Source of the DNA: Rhizobium sp. Q54
GTDB lineage: Bacteria; Pseudomonadota; Alphaproteobacteria; SMXS01
NCBI GenBank assembly: GCA_945907245.1
Contig: CAMDTB010000031.1
Coordinates: 1 to 37,822 of the forward strand
Length of the DNA: 37,822 bases
Direction: 5' to 3'
Shown here: in pieces, positions 24,257-32,658 of the stretch
Position numbering within the stretch: position 1 is the stretch's first letter
How the letters are laid out: the number at the start of each line of letters is the position of its first letter
Program-made: the position numbers and the translations under genes
The notes under the pieces: model-generated
Seen by the model: only the letters and a program-made list of their open reading frames with translations
What the model was told of the DNA's origin: nothing
The model's database searches: none

Positions 24257-25009
24257 ATGACCATCGGCAACGAGAACGACCTGGACAAGCTCAAGGAGAT
24301 CGGGGGCATCGTCGCCCGGGTTTTGCACGCCATGGGCGAGGCGCTGCGCCCTGGCATCAGCACGGCCGAACTCGACGCGCTTGGCCGCCGCATGCTCGAT
24401 GAGGCAGGCGCGGTGTCGGCGCCGGAGAAGGTCTACGGCTTTCTGGGGGCCACCTGCATCAGCGTCAACGAGGAGATCGCCCACGGCATTCCCGGCGGCA
24501 GGGTGATCCGCGACGGCGACCTCGTGAATATTGACGTGTCGGCCGAGAAGGACGGCTATTTCGCCCATACGGGCGCCTCGTTCCCGGTTGGCGACCTGCC
24601 GCCGCGCATCCACTGCCTGTGCCGGGACGGCAAGCGGGCGTTGTGGACCGGGATCAGGCAGGTCAAGACCGGCAGTCCGCTCGGCGGCATCGGCATGGCG
24701 ATCGGCGATTTCGCCAGGCGCAACCGCTATACCCTGGTGCGCAACCTCGCCAGCCACGGCGTCGGCCGGTCGCTGCATGAGGAGCCGGCGCACATCCCGA
24801 CCTGGCCGGACCGTTCCGAACGGCGGCGGATCGGCGACGGGCTGGTGTTCACCATCGAGCCGTTCCTCTCGCTGGGCGCCGAGTGGGCGATGGATTCGCG
24901 CCGGGACCAATGGACGCTGCTCGCCCAGCCATCCGCGCCCACGGTGCAGTACGAGCACACCATGGTGGCGACGCCGCGCGGCGCGGTCGTGGTGACGCAG
25001 CTGTCCTGA
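24257..25009 (+). CDS. map: Type I methionine aminopeptidase, variant metal site
   Basis: This 250-residue pita-bread-fold protease-like enzyme would remove the initiator Met from nascent proteins. Aligning by motif with E. coli MAP: His76 (E. coli His79) in SVNEEIAHGIP, Asp93 (Asp97) in NIDVS, His167 (His171) in SHGVG, Glu201 (Glu204) in FTIEP and Glu233 (Glu235) in QYEHTM are all kept. The second Asp ligand (E. coli Asp108, usually in ADTG) is His104 here (YFAHTGAS), a single-base change from GAT to CAT. The ATG at 24257 follows AAGGGA. A second, canonical map gene probably exists elsewhere, and this copy may be a specialised or impaired paralogue. Confidence 0.88.
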   Translation: MTIGNENDLDKLKEIGGIVARVLHAMGEALRPGISTAELDALGRRMLDEAGAVSAPEKVYGFLGATCISVNEEIAHGIPGGRVIRDGDLVNIDVSAEKDGYFAHTGASFPVGDLPPRIHCLCRDGKRALWTGIRQVKTGSPLGGIGMAIGDFARRNRYTLVRNLASHGVGRSLHEEPAHIPTWPDRSERRRIGDGLVFTIEPFLSLGAEWAMDSRRDQWTLLAQPSAPTVQYEHTMVATPRGAVVVTQLS

Positions 25010-25114
25010 TCCGCGCGGGCAGTTCCGCTGTAAAAAATTCGCTTTATCTTGCCGCTCAAACCAATACCTTTGCCGCGGGACCCAAATGGTGTCCTGAAGG
25101 TTTCCGGAGGATGA

Positions 25115-25639
25115 ATGAGGCAGTCGATGGAGCGATTTCTCGAAAGGGGCATGTTCGCCAGCCGCTGGTTGATGGCGCCATTCTATATCGGCCTGGTCCT
25201 GTCGTTGATCCTGCTGCTGGTCAAATTCGTGCAGGAGCTGATCCACCTGGCGCCCCGCATCATGGACATGAAGGAATCGGATGCGATCCTGGGCATCCTG
25301 ACCCTGATCGACATGTCGCTGGCCGGCAACCTGCTGCTGATCGTGATCTTCTCGGGTTACGAGAACTTCGTTTCGAAGATCCATATCGACAACCATGAAG
25401 ACAAGCCCGCCTGGATGGGCAAGGTCGACTTCAGCGGACTGAAGCTGAAGCTGATCGCCTCCATCGTCGCCATCTCCGGCATCCAGCTGCTCAAGCAGTT
25501 CATGAATGTCAGCAATGTGCCGAAGGAAGAACTGATGTGGCTGGTAATCGTGCACCTGACCTTCGTGCTGTCCGGCGTCATGCTGGCGCTGATGGACCTG
25601 ATCACGGTCAAGGCCCACAAGATGGGCGGCAGGCACTGA
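25115..25639 (+). CDS. YqhA / UPF0114 family membrane protein
   Basis: This 174-residue integral membrane protein has about four helices. Its start region, MERFLERGMFASRWLMAPFY, and the later LLIVIFSGYENFVSKI are close to the YqhA (TIGR00645) family signature. Function is unknown; a role in stress or small-molecule transport is only speculation. ATG 25115 has GGAGG four bases upstream, while ATG 25127 begins at the family's usual MERF and has GAGG six bases upstream. Either could be used. The region between it and the aminopeptidase gene is unusually AT-rich (25030-25075) and may hold its promoter. Confidence 0.85.
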   Translation: MRQSMERFLERGMFASRWLMAPFYIGLVLSLILLLVKFVQELIHLAPRIMDMKESDAILGILTLIDMSLAGNLLLIVIFSGYENFVSKIHIDNHEDKPAWMGKVDFSGLKLKLIASIVAISGIQLLKQFMNVSNVPKEELMWLVIVHLTFVLSGVMLALMDLITVKAHKMGGRH

Positions 25640-25652
25640 GTGGCCGCCGATT

Positions 25653-25699
25653 GTCCAACCCCTTGTGACGGAAGTGTCATGCCTGTATGAGGGTTGGAC
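25653..25699. promoter_or_regulatory. Nested inverted repeats upstream of the MHS transporter gene
   Basis: A perfect 9-bp inverted repeat, GTCCAACCC (25653-25661) and GGGTTGGAC (25691-25699), encloses a smaller dyad, TGAC-N6-GTCA (about 25666-25679). It lies 120 bases upstream of the transporter start and 14 bases after the yqhA-like stop. It could be an operator, a folded leader or a weak end structure; no U-tract follows. Confidence 0.45.
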
Positions 25700-25818
25700 C
25701 GGGGCAGGGAAACCGCCGCGTTCGGATGCCACGCATCCTGGCGGGGGAAGTAGGCGCTAGCGGCGCCGCGCGGGGTTCGTGATCCGGCCATATCGTCCAC
25801 CCAAGGCAGGATCGCCCG

Positions 25819-27417
25819 ATGTCGTCTTCAGCGCAATCCCTCGGCAAGCGTAACCGGCTCGTCATCACCGCCTCGACCCTGGGCACGGTCTTCGAGTGGT
25901 ACGACTTCTTCATCTACGGCACGCTGGCCGCGCTCCTGGCGCAGCACTTCTTTCCGGGTGAAAGCGGCACGGCCGCCTTCCTGAAATCGCTGGCCGTGTT
26001 CGGCGCCGGCTTCCTGGTGCGGCCGCTGGGCGGCATCATCTTCGGGCATCTGGGCGACCTGATCGGCCGCAAATACACTTTCCTCGTCACCATCACCATG
26101 ATGGGCGTCGCCACCTTCGCCATCGCCTTCATTCCTGATTACGCGACCATCGGCATCTGGGCGCCGATCCTGCTGGTCGCCATGCGCCTGCTGCAGGGCC
26201 TGGCGCTGGGCGGCGAGTATGGCGGCGCGGCCATCTACGTGGCCGAGCATGCGCCGCCGGGAAAGCGCGGCTTCTTTACCAGCTTCATCCAGATGTCGGC
26301 GGGGGCAGGCTTCCTGCTGTCGATCGTCGTGGTGCTGTCGACCAAGGGGCTGATGTCGGCGGAAGAGTTCACGGCATGGGGCTGGCGCGTGCCGTTCGCC
26401 TTCTCGCTGGTGATCCTGCTGATCTCGCTCTACATCCGCCTGAAGCTGTCCGAGAGCCCGGTCTATGCCGAGATGAAGGCGCAGGGCAAAACCTCCAAGC
26501 ACCCGCTGAAGGACGCGTTCGCGTCCTGGCCGCAGGCCCGGCTGGTGCTGATCGCCCTGTTCGGAGTCGCCGCCGGCCACACGGTGATCTGGTACACGGC
26601 CCAGTTCTCGGTGCTGTATTTCCTGCGCGACACCATGCGGCTCGACGCCAGCCATGCCGAGATGATCATGGCAGCCTCGGTCGCCCTCGGCATGCCGCTG
26701 ATGATCCTGATGGGCTGGGTGTCCGACAAGGTGGGACGCAAGCCGGTATTGCTGTCGGGCTATTTGCTCTCGGTCCTGCTGGTGGCGCCGATCTCTCCCC
26801 TCGCTCTTTTCCCGCACCTGGCGAGCGCCGCCAATCCCGCCATGTCGGAGGCCATGAAGCTGGCGCCGGTCACCGTCGCCTCGACCGATTGCCCCTATAG
26901 TGCCTTCGCCGAGAAACAGACCGCCGAATGCGCGCGCGCCATGGCGTTCCTCGCCAAGCGCGGCATCAGCTACGAGCGTGTCGAAGGGGTGCCCGGCCAT
27001 GAGGTCGTCATCAGCTTTGGCGGGGTCAACATCGAGGGCTTCGACGAGCAGTCGCTGATCGTCGCCATTACCGCCGCCGGCTATCCAACGGACGCCGATA
27101 CGCAGCGCACCAACTATCCGATGGTCATCGCCATCGTGCTGGCGCTGATCTTCCTGTCGGCGGTGGCCTACGGACCGGTGGCGGCGATCATGACCGAGCT
27201 GTTCCCCGCCAAGGTGCGCTATACCTCGATGTCGGTGCCGTACCATTTCGGCACCGGCTGGTTCGGCGGCCTTCTGCCGTTCGTGTCCCAGTTCATCATC
27301 GTCTCGACCGGCGACGTCTATTCCGGGCTCTGGTACATGACCGGCGTGGTGGTCATCGGCTTTCTGGTGGTGCTGTTCTTCCTGCCCGAAACCCGGGACC
27401 GCGACATCAGGGCGTAG
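25819..27417 (+). CDS. MFS transporter, metabolite:H+ symporter (MHS) type
   Basis: The 532-residue, 12-helix transporter opens with TLGTVFEWYDFFIYG, the hallmark of the MHS branch (ShiA, KgtP and ProP relatives). It carries the loop 2-3 motif GHLGDLIGRK, ALGGEYGGAAIYVAEH in helix 4-5, and a repeat of the RK loop (VSDKVGRK). It should import an organic acid, betaine-like or aromatic solute with protons. It is longer than the usual 430-450 residues because of a roughly 95-residue insert (about 334-428) between the helices near the end of the second half, predicted periplasmic, with two Cys residues. ATG 25819 follows AGGA. It converges with an APC permease gene, six bases between stops. Confidence 0.92.
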   Translation: MSSSAQSLGKRNRLVITASTLGTVFEWYDFFIYGTLAALLAQHFFPGESGTAAFLKSLAVFGAGFLVRPLGGIIFGHLGDLIGRKYTFLVTITMMGVATFAIAFIPDYATIGIWAPILLVAMRLLQGLALGGEYGGAAIYVAEHAPPGKRGFFTSFIQMSAGAGFLLSIVVVLSTKGLMSAEEFTAWGWRVPFAFSLVILLISLYIRLKLSESPVYAEMKAQGKTSKHPLKDAFASWPQARLVLIALFGVAAGHTVIWYTAQFSVLYFLRDTMRLDASHAEMIMAASVALGMPLMILMGWVSDKVGRKPVLLSGYLLSVLLVAPISPLALFPHLASAANPAMSEAMKLAPVTVASTDCPYSAFAEKQTAECARAMAFLAKRGISYERVEGVPGHEVVISFGGVNIEGFDEQSLIVAITAAGYPTDADTQRTNYPMVIAIVLALIFLSAVAYGPVAAIMTELFPAKVRYTSMSVPYHFGTGWFGGLLPFVSQFIIVSTGDVYSGLWYMTGVVVIGFLVVLFFLPETRDRDIRA

Positions 27418-27423
27418 GCAGGA

Positions 27424-28830
27424 TCAGGGCGCGACCGTCGGCGCCGGCGGCTTGCGCATGGGGCTGCGGCGGCCGCTGTACACGTAGTAGACGACCAGCC
27501 CGATCACCACCCAGACGCCGAACCGGACGAGGGTGGTGGCCGCGAGGCTGGCGAACAGCACCATGCAGCCCAGGATCGCCAGCCCGCAGACCAGCAGCGG
27601 GGCCGGGCAGCGGAACGGCCGCGGCCGGTCCGGCTGGGTGCCGCGCAGGATCAGCACCGCCATCGACACCACGATGAAGGCGAGCAGAGTGCCCGCGTTG
27701 GACAGTTCGGTGATGTCCTCGATGGGGAAGATGCCCGCCATCACGGTGATGACCGCGCCGGTCGCCAGGGTCACCACATGCGGTGTGCCGCGCTTGCCGT
27801 GGACCCGCGCGAACACTGGCGGCAGCAGCCCGTCGCGCGCCATCGCGAAGAAGATGCGGGTCTGGCCGTAGATCATCACCATGATCACCGTCGGCAGGGT
27901 GATGATGGCGCCTGCGGCGATCAGGTCGCCGGCGGTGCCGTGCCCCAGCGCGCGGACCAGGAAGGCCAGCGGTTCGTCGCTGTGCATCACCGTCTCGAAC
28001 GGCAGCGCGCCCACCGAGACGGCGGCGACGATCATGTAGATCAGCGTGCACACCAGCAGCGAGCCGATGATGCCCAGCGGTAGATCGCGGCTGGGATTGC
28101 GCGTCTCCTCACCGGCGGTCGAGATCGCGTCGAAGCCCAGATAGGCGAATAAGATCTGGCTGGCGGCCGACACCACGCCGCCATAGCCATAGGGCAGGAA
28201 CGGCTGGTAGTTGCGCGCCTCCACATGCGGGGCGGCGAAGACCACGAACAGGGTCAGCGCGGCCAGCTTGACGACCACCAGCACCGCGTTGACCGTGGCG
28301 CTCTCGCGAGTGCCGACCACCAGCAGCAGCGTGACGACGCAGGCGATGAACATGGCCGGCAGGTTGAGGATGCCGCCGTCGAACCAGCCGCTGCTCAGCA
28401 CCAGCGGGACCTGCCAGCCGGCGCCGTTCATCCAGCCGGTCACGTAGCCCGACCAGCCGACGGCGACGGCGCTCGCCGCGATCGCATATTCCAGGATCAG
28501 GCACCAGCCGACGATCCACGCCGCGAGCTCGCCCAGGGTCGCGTAGGTGTAGGTGTAGGCGCTGCCGGCCACGGGGATCATCGACGCCAGCTCGGCGAAG
28601 GCCAGCGCCGCCATGGCGCAGACGAATCCGGCGATGACGAAGGCAAGGATCAGTCCCGGTCCCGCCCGCTCGGCGCCGATGCCGGTCAGAACGAAGATGC
28701 CGGTGCCGACGATGGAGCCGACGCCGATCAGGGTCAGGTGGATGGGGCCGAGGCTCCGCTTCAGGCCGCTTTCGCCATTCCGGTCGCCCAGATGCTCGAT
28801 CGCCTTGACCCGCCACCTGCCCTCAGCCAT
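27424..28830 (-). CDS. APC family amino acid permease (cationic amino acid transporter-like)
   Basis: This 468-residue, 12-helix permease has the GVGSIVGTGIFVLTGIGAE motif of helix 1 (from about residue 36), a FAELASMIPVAGSAYTYTYA block and FAYLGFDAISTAGEETRNPSR, a set typical of the CAT/YfnA group of amino acid transporters. GGGGAG lies upstream of the ATG at 28830. Thirteen bases further upstream is the end of the kdpE-like remnant on the same strand, so the permease may now be expressed from the leader that once served that locus. The substrate is not determined. Confidence 0.92.
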   Translation of the reverse strand: MAEGRWRVKAIEHLGDRNGESGLKRSLGPIHLTLIGVGSIVGTGIFVLTGIGAERAGPGLILAFVIAGFVCAMAALAFAELASMIPVAGSAYTYTYATLGELAAWIVGWCLILEYAIAASAVAVGWSGYVTGWMNGAGWQVPLVLSSGWFDGGILNLPAMFIACVVTLLLVVGTRESATVNAVLVVVKLAALTLFVVFAAPHVEARNYQPFLPYGYGGVVSAASQILFAYLGFDAISTAGEETRNPSRDLPLGIIGSLLVCTLIYMIVAAVSVGALPFETVMHSDEPLAFLVRALGHGTAGDLIAAGAIITLPTVIMVMIYGQTRIFFAMARDGLLPPVFARVHGKRGTPHVVTLATGAVITVMAGIFPIEDITELSNAGTLLAFIVVSMAVLILRGTQPDRPRPFRCPAPLLVCGLAILGCMVLFASLAATTLVRFGVWVVIGLVVYYVYSGRRSPMRKPPAPTVAP

Positions 28831-28843
28831 GCGTGCTCCCCTC

Positions 28844-28991
28844 TCATGGACCGCCGTCCACCAGACGGTACCCTACACCGAGCTCGGTCACGATCAGTTT
28901 CGGCTGCGCCGGATCGTCCGCAGAGACGGACATAGGCGAGCGCCGCAGCGAGCAGCGCGACACCCGGCCCGATCCAGATGATGTCCTGCAC
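28844..28991 (-). pseudogene. Fusion scar: start of a small kdp-associated ORF joined to the last codons of kdpE
   Basis: Minus strand. GTG 28991, with GGAG nine bases upstream, opens MQDIIWIGPGVALLAAALAY then VRLC, resembling the one-helix small ORF that precedes kdpF in several bacteria. About 25 codons in, the frame loses sense. From about 28918 a different frame reads DDPAQPKLIVTELGVGYRLV and stops at TGA 28844-28846. The TELGVGYRL winged-helix ending is typical of KdpE response regulators. No kdpFABCD sequence lies between. The simplest history is a deletion that removed the potassium-uptake operon and left both edges, with a short TGCG overlap at the join. This is inferred; the identification of the first part is weaker than that of the second. 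Confidence 0.6.
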
Positions 28992-29132
28992 ACGGTGGGT
29001 CTCCGTGCCGGGCGGCGTAAAGAGTCGATGCCGAGTTTTCCCGCACCCGCCTTGCCAACGCCCGCCTGGCGGTCTGACCGGCCAATACTTTGCCCCTGGC
29101 GGTCGATAAGGCTACCATGCAGGAAGCGAAAG
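28992..29132. other. Divergent intergenic region between the kdp-like scar and a diguanylate cyclase gene
   Basis: With the scar, this makes about 300 bases without an intact gene. It should hold promoters for both directions. I see no clear hairpin, repeat or recognisable promoter hexamer pair. AGGAAG at 29121-29126 is the probable ribosome-binding site of the next gene. Confidence 0.5.
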
Positions 29133-30884
29133 TTGAGAGGGCCGGGCGCGTTGACAACGCCTGCACGCTTGAAGCCGCGGTTCGCCGCGAGCCTGCACGC
29201 AAGGGTGCTGCTGCTGACCGTCGCGATCTTCATCGCGACGGCCGGTGCGGCATTCGTGGCGTTCAACTACCTGGTCGACCGCGCGGTGGTGCGTCTCGGC
29301 ACGCTGTTCGCCGAGAAGCAGGTGCAGTTCGACCGCTACCGCGGCCTGGAGACCCTGTTTCGCGAAGCCTCGCTGGCGCAGACCCTGGCACGCTCGCCCG
29401 CCATCATCGAGTGGGCGCACGATGAGAGAGATCCCGCCGTCAGGCAGCGCGGTCTGGCCGAGCTGGAGCACTACCGCCTCGCGTTCAAGGACCACAGCTA
29501 TTTCTTCGTCATCGGCGGGTCAGGCAACTACTACTTCAACGACCGCGACAACGCCTATGAGGGCAACCAGCTCCGCTACACGCTGAGCCCGGAGAATCCC
29601 CGCGACGGCTGGTACTACAAGACCATTGCCTCCGGCGCCGACTGCCAGCTCAATGTCGACAACGACGACAATCTGCGGGTCACCAAGGTGTGGGTGAACT
29701 GCCCGGTGCGCGACGGCGGCGAGCCGGTCGGCATGATCGGCACCGGCATCGACCTGACAGACTTCATCCGCGAGGTGGTCGACTTCCCGCAAAAGGGCAT
29801 CGACAGCGTGTTCGTCGATCGGAGTGGTGCCATCCAGGCGCACCGGGACCCGCGCATGGTCGACTTCCACAGCCTGACCAAGGACACCAAGTCGAAGAAA
29901 ACCATCTTCCGGCTGCTCGAGCGCGAGGAGGACCGGAAGGCGCTGGCCGCCATGATGGAGCGGGTCGCCGCCGAGAAGAACCAGGTCGAATCCCGCTTCG
30001 TCGAGATCGAAGGGCACCGCGTCCTGGCGGGTGTCGGCTATCTGGACCAGATCGGCTGGTTCAACGTCACCCTGATGGACGTGGACATGCTGATCGAGCG
30101 GCAGCTGTTCAACCCCATCGTCGCGGCGCTGACCCTGGCGATCGCGGCGGCGACCCTGCTGATCGCGCTGCTGTTCCGCCAGGTGGTGCTCGGCCGCATC
30201 GACCGGCTGGCAGCCTCGGTGCGCCGCGTCGAGGGCGGCGACTTCTCCGTGGCGCAAATCGATCCCTCGGATGACGAGATCGGCCAGCTGTCGCGCGCCT
30301 TCGCCGACATGGCGCGCACCGTGGGCGACAACACCAGGCTGCTGGAGGAGCGCGTGGCGGAGCGCACCGAAAAGCTCGAGCGGCTCGCCCATGTGGACCC
30401 GCTTACCGAGGTGTTCAACCGCCGCGGCTTCGTCCATGCGGCCGGGCAGGAGCGCAACCGGGCTTCGCGGCACGGCCATACGCTGGGGTTGCTGCTGATC
30501 GATATCGACATGTTCAAGAGCGTCAACGACGGCTTCGGCCATCATGGCGGCGACCAGGTGCTGATCGAGGTGGCGCGGCGGCTGCGCCACGATCTCCGCA
30601 ACTACGACGTGGCGGCCCGCTGGGGCGGCGACGAGTTCGTGGTGCTGCTGGCCGAGGCGGAGCCGGACACGCTGGCCATCGTGGCGCAGAAGGTCGCCGA
30701 CGTCCTCAGCTCGTCGCCGGTCGCGCTCGAGGATGGCCGCGAGGTCGAGGTCACCGCCAGCATCGGCGCCTGCCTGGCGGGCACCGACGAACCGGTGGAC
30801 CGCATCATCGCCCGGGTCGATGCGGCGCTCTACGTGGCGAAGGCCGCCGGCCGCAACCGGGTGATCATCATGGACCCAGCCTGA
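29133..30884 (+). CDS. Membrane diguanylate cyclase (Cache-like sensor, HAMP, GGDEF)
   Basis: The product of about 583 residues has an N-terminal membrane helix (VLLLTVAIFIATAGAAFVAF), a periplasmic Cache-like sensor with GGSGNYYFNDRDNAYEG and DGWYYKTIAS, as in small-ligand-sensing Cache domains, a second helix (LTLAIAAATLLIALLF), a HAMP domain, and a GGDEF domain. WGGDEF is intact, with GGDEF at 498-502, and the inhibitory RxxD (RNYD, 489-492) lies five residues before it. It should make cyclic di-GMP under feedback control. No ATG is well placed. TTG 29133 has AGGAAG six bases upstream and is chosen; TTG 29151 and ATG 29028 are alternatives. It is transcribed away from the kdp-like scar. 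Confidence 0.9.
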   Translation: MRGPGALTTPARLKPRFAASLHARVLLLTVAIFIATAGAAFVAFNYLVDRAVVRLGTLFAEKQVQFDRYRGLETLFREASLAQTLARSPAIIEWAHDERDPAVRQRGLAELEHYRLAFKDHSYFFVIGGSGNYYFNDRDNAYEGNQLRYTLSPENPRDGWYYKTIASGADCQLNVDNDDNLRVTKVWVNCPVRDGGEPVGMIGTGIDLTDFIREVVDFPQKGIDSVFVDRSGAIQAHRDPRMVDFHSLTKDTKSKKTIFRLLEREEDRKALAAMMERVAAEKNQVESRFVEIEGHRVLAGVGYLDQIGWFNVTLMDVDMLIERQLFNPIVAALTLAIAAATLLIALLFRQVVLGRIDRLAASVRRVEGGDFSVAQIDPSDDEIGQLSRAFADMARTVGDNTRLLEERVAERTEKLERLAHVDPLTEVFNRRGFVHAAGQERNRASRHGHTLGLLLIDIDMFKSVNDGFGHHGGDQVLIEVARRLRHDLRNYDVAARWGGDEFVVLLAEAEPDTLAIVAQKVADVLSSSPVALEDGREVEVTASIGACLAGTDEPVDRIIARVDAALYVAKAAGRNRVIIMDPA

Positions 30885-30890
30885 GATCAT

Positions 30891-30912
30891 CCTGCGTTCA
30901 AGAGACCGCAGG
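30891..30912 (+). terminator. Weak hairpin after the diguanylate cyclase gene
   Basis: CCTGCG (30891-30896) and CGCAGG (30907-30912) form a 6-bp stem with a 10-base loop, seven bases after the stop codon. A short CTTTT follows 13 bases later, so termination strength is doubtful. Confidence 0.35.
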
Positions 30913-30990
30913 CTGCTCTAGGGCTTTTCGTTGGCGCCCCGACTGTCTATCATCCGCGCATCAGACGAAGCCAGCCACGGGAGCCATGCC

Positions 30991-31248
30991 ATGGACGAAC
31001 CCGCGTCTCCTGCGCCCGAGACCCTTGCGGGGGAGAGCCCCAGGCTCAAGCCGAAGCCCAAGCCGCTTACGCCGTTCCAGAAGAAGATCTACGCCGCCCT
31101 GGCGCTCCTGGGCCTGGTGCTGATCGGCCTGACCTTCTACCTGGTGGAGTCCAGCGTGCCCGGTTTCGTCATCGGCGGCATGGCCGGAGCCGGCGGTTCG
31201 TTGCTCGCCATCGGCGGCATGATGTTGTTCCATCGTCCCGACAGATAG
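30991..31248 (+). CDS. Small two-helix membrane protein of unknown function
   Basis: The 85-residue protein has a Pro/Lys-rich cytoplasmic start (RLKPKPKPLTPFQKK) followed by two membrane helices (YAALALLGLVLIGLTFYLV and GFVIGGMAGAGGSLLAIGGM). The family is not recognised. ATG 30991 follows GGGAG, and the longer frame from 30931 lacks a site. It stands between a diguanylate cyclase and mgtC, with 227 bases after it in which I see no gene. Confidence 0.7.
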   Translation: MDEPASPAPETLAGESPRLKPKPKPLTPFQKKIYAALALLGLVLIGLTFYLVESSVPGFVIGGMAGAGGSLLAIGGMMLFHRPDR

Positions 31249-31475
31249 TCTTGCCGCCACGGCCGGTCGCGACATCAGGCCCGCATACGGACCGGGCGGC
31301 TGCACGTCGCGCCGGGCGTTCCAGCGCCCCCAGCGCAGACGCTGTATCATGCAGCCCCCTTGGGAACGCGGCGCATGCCGACTGAACCGCGATTCGGGCG
31401 GATCGACAACGGTGGCGCGGCGGAACACGTGACGGCGACGGGCGTTGCCAGTGTTCCAGTTCATGCGGGAACGCC

Positions 31476-32018
31476 ATGCGCGACACCGACGGCGTCATCG
31501 ATCCATTTGCGACTTACACCTCGATCAGCGAGATGGCGATCCGGATGTGCCTCGCGGTGATGCTGGGCGCGGTGGTGGGATTCGAGCGGGAGTACCGCAA
31601 CCGGCCGGCGGGCCTGCGCACCCACATGCTGGTCGCGCTGGCCGCCAGCAGCTTCATGATCATCGCCCTCGAGGTGTTCTACAGGACCCAGCACATGGCC
31701 GAGTACGCGCGTCTCGACCTGCTCAGGGTTATCGAGGCGGTGACCGCGGGCGTCGCGTTTCTTGCCGCGGGCACGATCATAACCTCGGGCACCCGGGTCG
31801 CCGGCCTGACGACCGGCGCATCGCTCTGGCTGACCGGCGCCGTGGGCCTGGCCTGCGGGATCGGGTATTATGTCGTGGCGGCCCTGGCGACGGCGCTAGC
31901 GCTCTTCATTCTGGTCATCGTCCGCGTGATCGAGCGGGTGATGCCCACCGACGACACCCACCCTACGCAATCCGACAAGCACGGCAGCAAGACTGGCGCA
32001 AAGACGATGGAAGACTGA
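31476..32018 (+). CDS. MgtC/SapB family membrane protein
   Basis: The 180-residue protein has four to five helices. RMCLAVMLGAVVGFEREYRN and the following RPAGLRTHMLVALAAS are the strongly conserved MgtC/SapB signature, and VTAGVAFLAAGTII with GLTTGASLWLTGAVGLACG completes the core. It lacks the soluble C-terminal ACT-like domain of longer MgtC proteins and ends in a charged tail. MgtC proteins are linked to growth in low magnesium and to membrane-potential control. GGGAA precedes the ATG at 31476. It lies 47 bases upstream of sodC on the same strand. Confidence 0.9.
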   Translation: MRDTDGVIDPFATYTSISEMAIRMCLAVMLGAVVGFEREYRNRPAGLRTHMLVALAASSFMIIALEVFYRTQHMAEYARLDLLRVIEAVTAGVAFLAAGTIITSGTRVAGLTTGASLWLTGAVGLACGIGYYVVAALATALALFILVIVRVIERVMPTDDTHPTQSDKHGSKTGAKTMED

Positions 32019-32065
32019 TGTACCAGCAGCGGCGCCCACCGCGCCACGAACATGGGAGAAGCGAT

Positions 32066-32656
32066 ATGACCAACTGGAAGACCATCGCCGGCATCGCGGG
32101 CATGATCATGGCGGTCGCCGGGGCGTCCCGGGCGGACGATCACGCGGCGCACAAGGCGCCTGGCAGCGAGCTGGACACGGCCGCGTCGGCGGGTGGCACC
32201 GTCGTCCTCAGGGACCAGGGTGGCAAGACCGTCGGCACCTTGAAGCTGACCGCCGGTGCGTCCGGCGTTGCCATGACCGGCAACTTCGCGAACCTGCCGC
32301 CGGGTCCGCATGGCTTCCATATCCATGAAAAGGGTGTCTGCACCGGCGACTTCACGAGCGCCGGCGGCCATTTCAATCCCGGAAAATCCAAGCACGGCAT
32401 CCTGTCGGATGCCGGGCACCATGCCGGCGACCTGCCGAACATCGATGCGCCGGCCTCGGGCGCGGTCAACATCGACCTGTTCCTTACCGGCGTGGCGTTG
32501 AACTCGGCAGGGCCTGACGGCCTGTTCGACCAGGACGGCTCATCCTTCGTGGTTCATGCCGGTCCCGACGATTACAAGAGCGATCCTTCGGGCAATTCCG
32601 GCGGCCGCATCGCCTGCGGCGTCCTCGAGGCCATCAAGCCCTCGGCGCAGAACTGA
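32066..32656 (+). CDS. sodC: Periplasmic Cu/Zn superoxide dismutase
   Basis: The 196-residue protein has a signal peptide (about residues 1-23, ending GASRA) and the complete Cu/Zn SOD metal site: HGFHIHEKG, AGGHFNP, HGILSDAGHHAGDLPN and FVVHAGPDDYKSDPSGNSGGRIACG. The Cys in GVCTGDF and the Cys in RIACG should form the conserved disulfide. It dismutates superoxide in the periplasm. The ATG at 32066 follows GGGAG; the open frame continues upstream, but only as an overlap with mgtC. It converges with egtD, two bases between the stop codons. Confidence 0.95.
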   Translation: MTNWKTIAGIAGMIMAVAGASRADDHAAHKAPGSELDTAASAGGTVVLRDQGGKTVGTLKLTAGASGVAMTGNFANLPPGPHGFHIHEKGVCTGDFTSAGGHFNPGKSKHGILSDAGHHAGDLPNIDAPASGAVNIDLFLTGVALNSAGPDGLFDQDGSSFVVHAGPDDYKSDPSGNSGGRIACGVLEAIKPSAQN

Positions 32657-32658
32657 TG

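Noticed and set aside
25653-25699. Inverted repeat considered as a tRNA or an insertion-sequence end
   Set aside because: It lacks the cloverleaf arms and length of a tRNA, no target duplication flanks it, and no transposase is nearby.
31249-31475. Gap between the small membrane protein and mgtC, checked for an RNA gene or magnesium riboswitch
   Set aside because: No conserved riboswitch-like architecture or strong hairpin set could be made out by eye, and no coding frame is credible.
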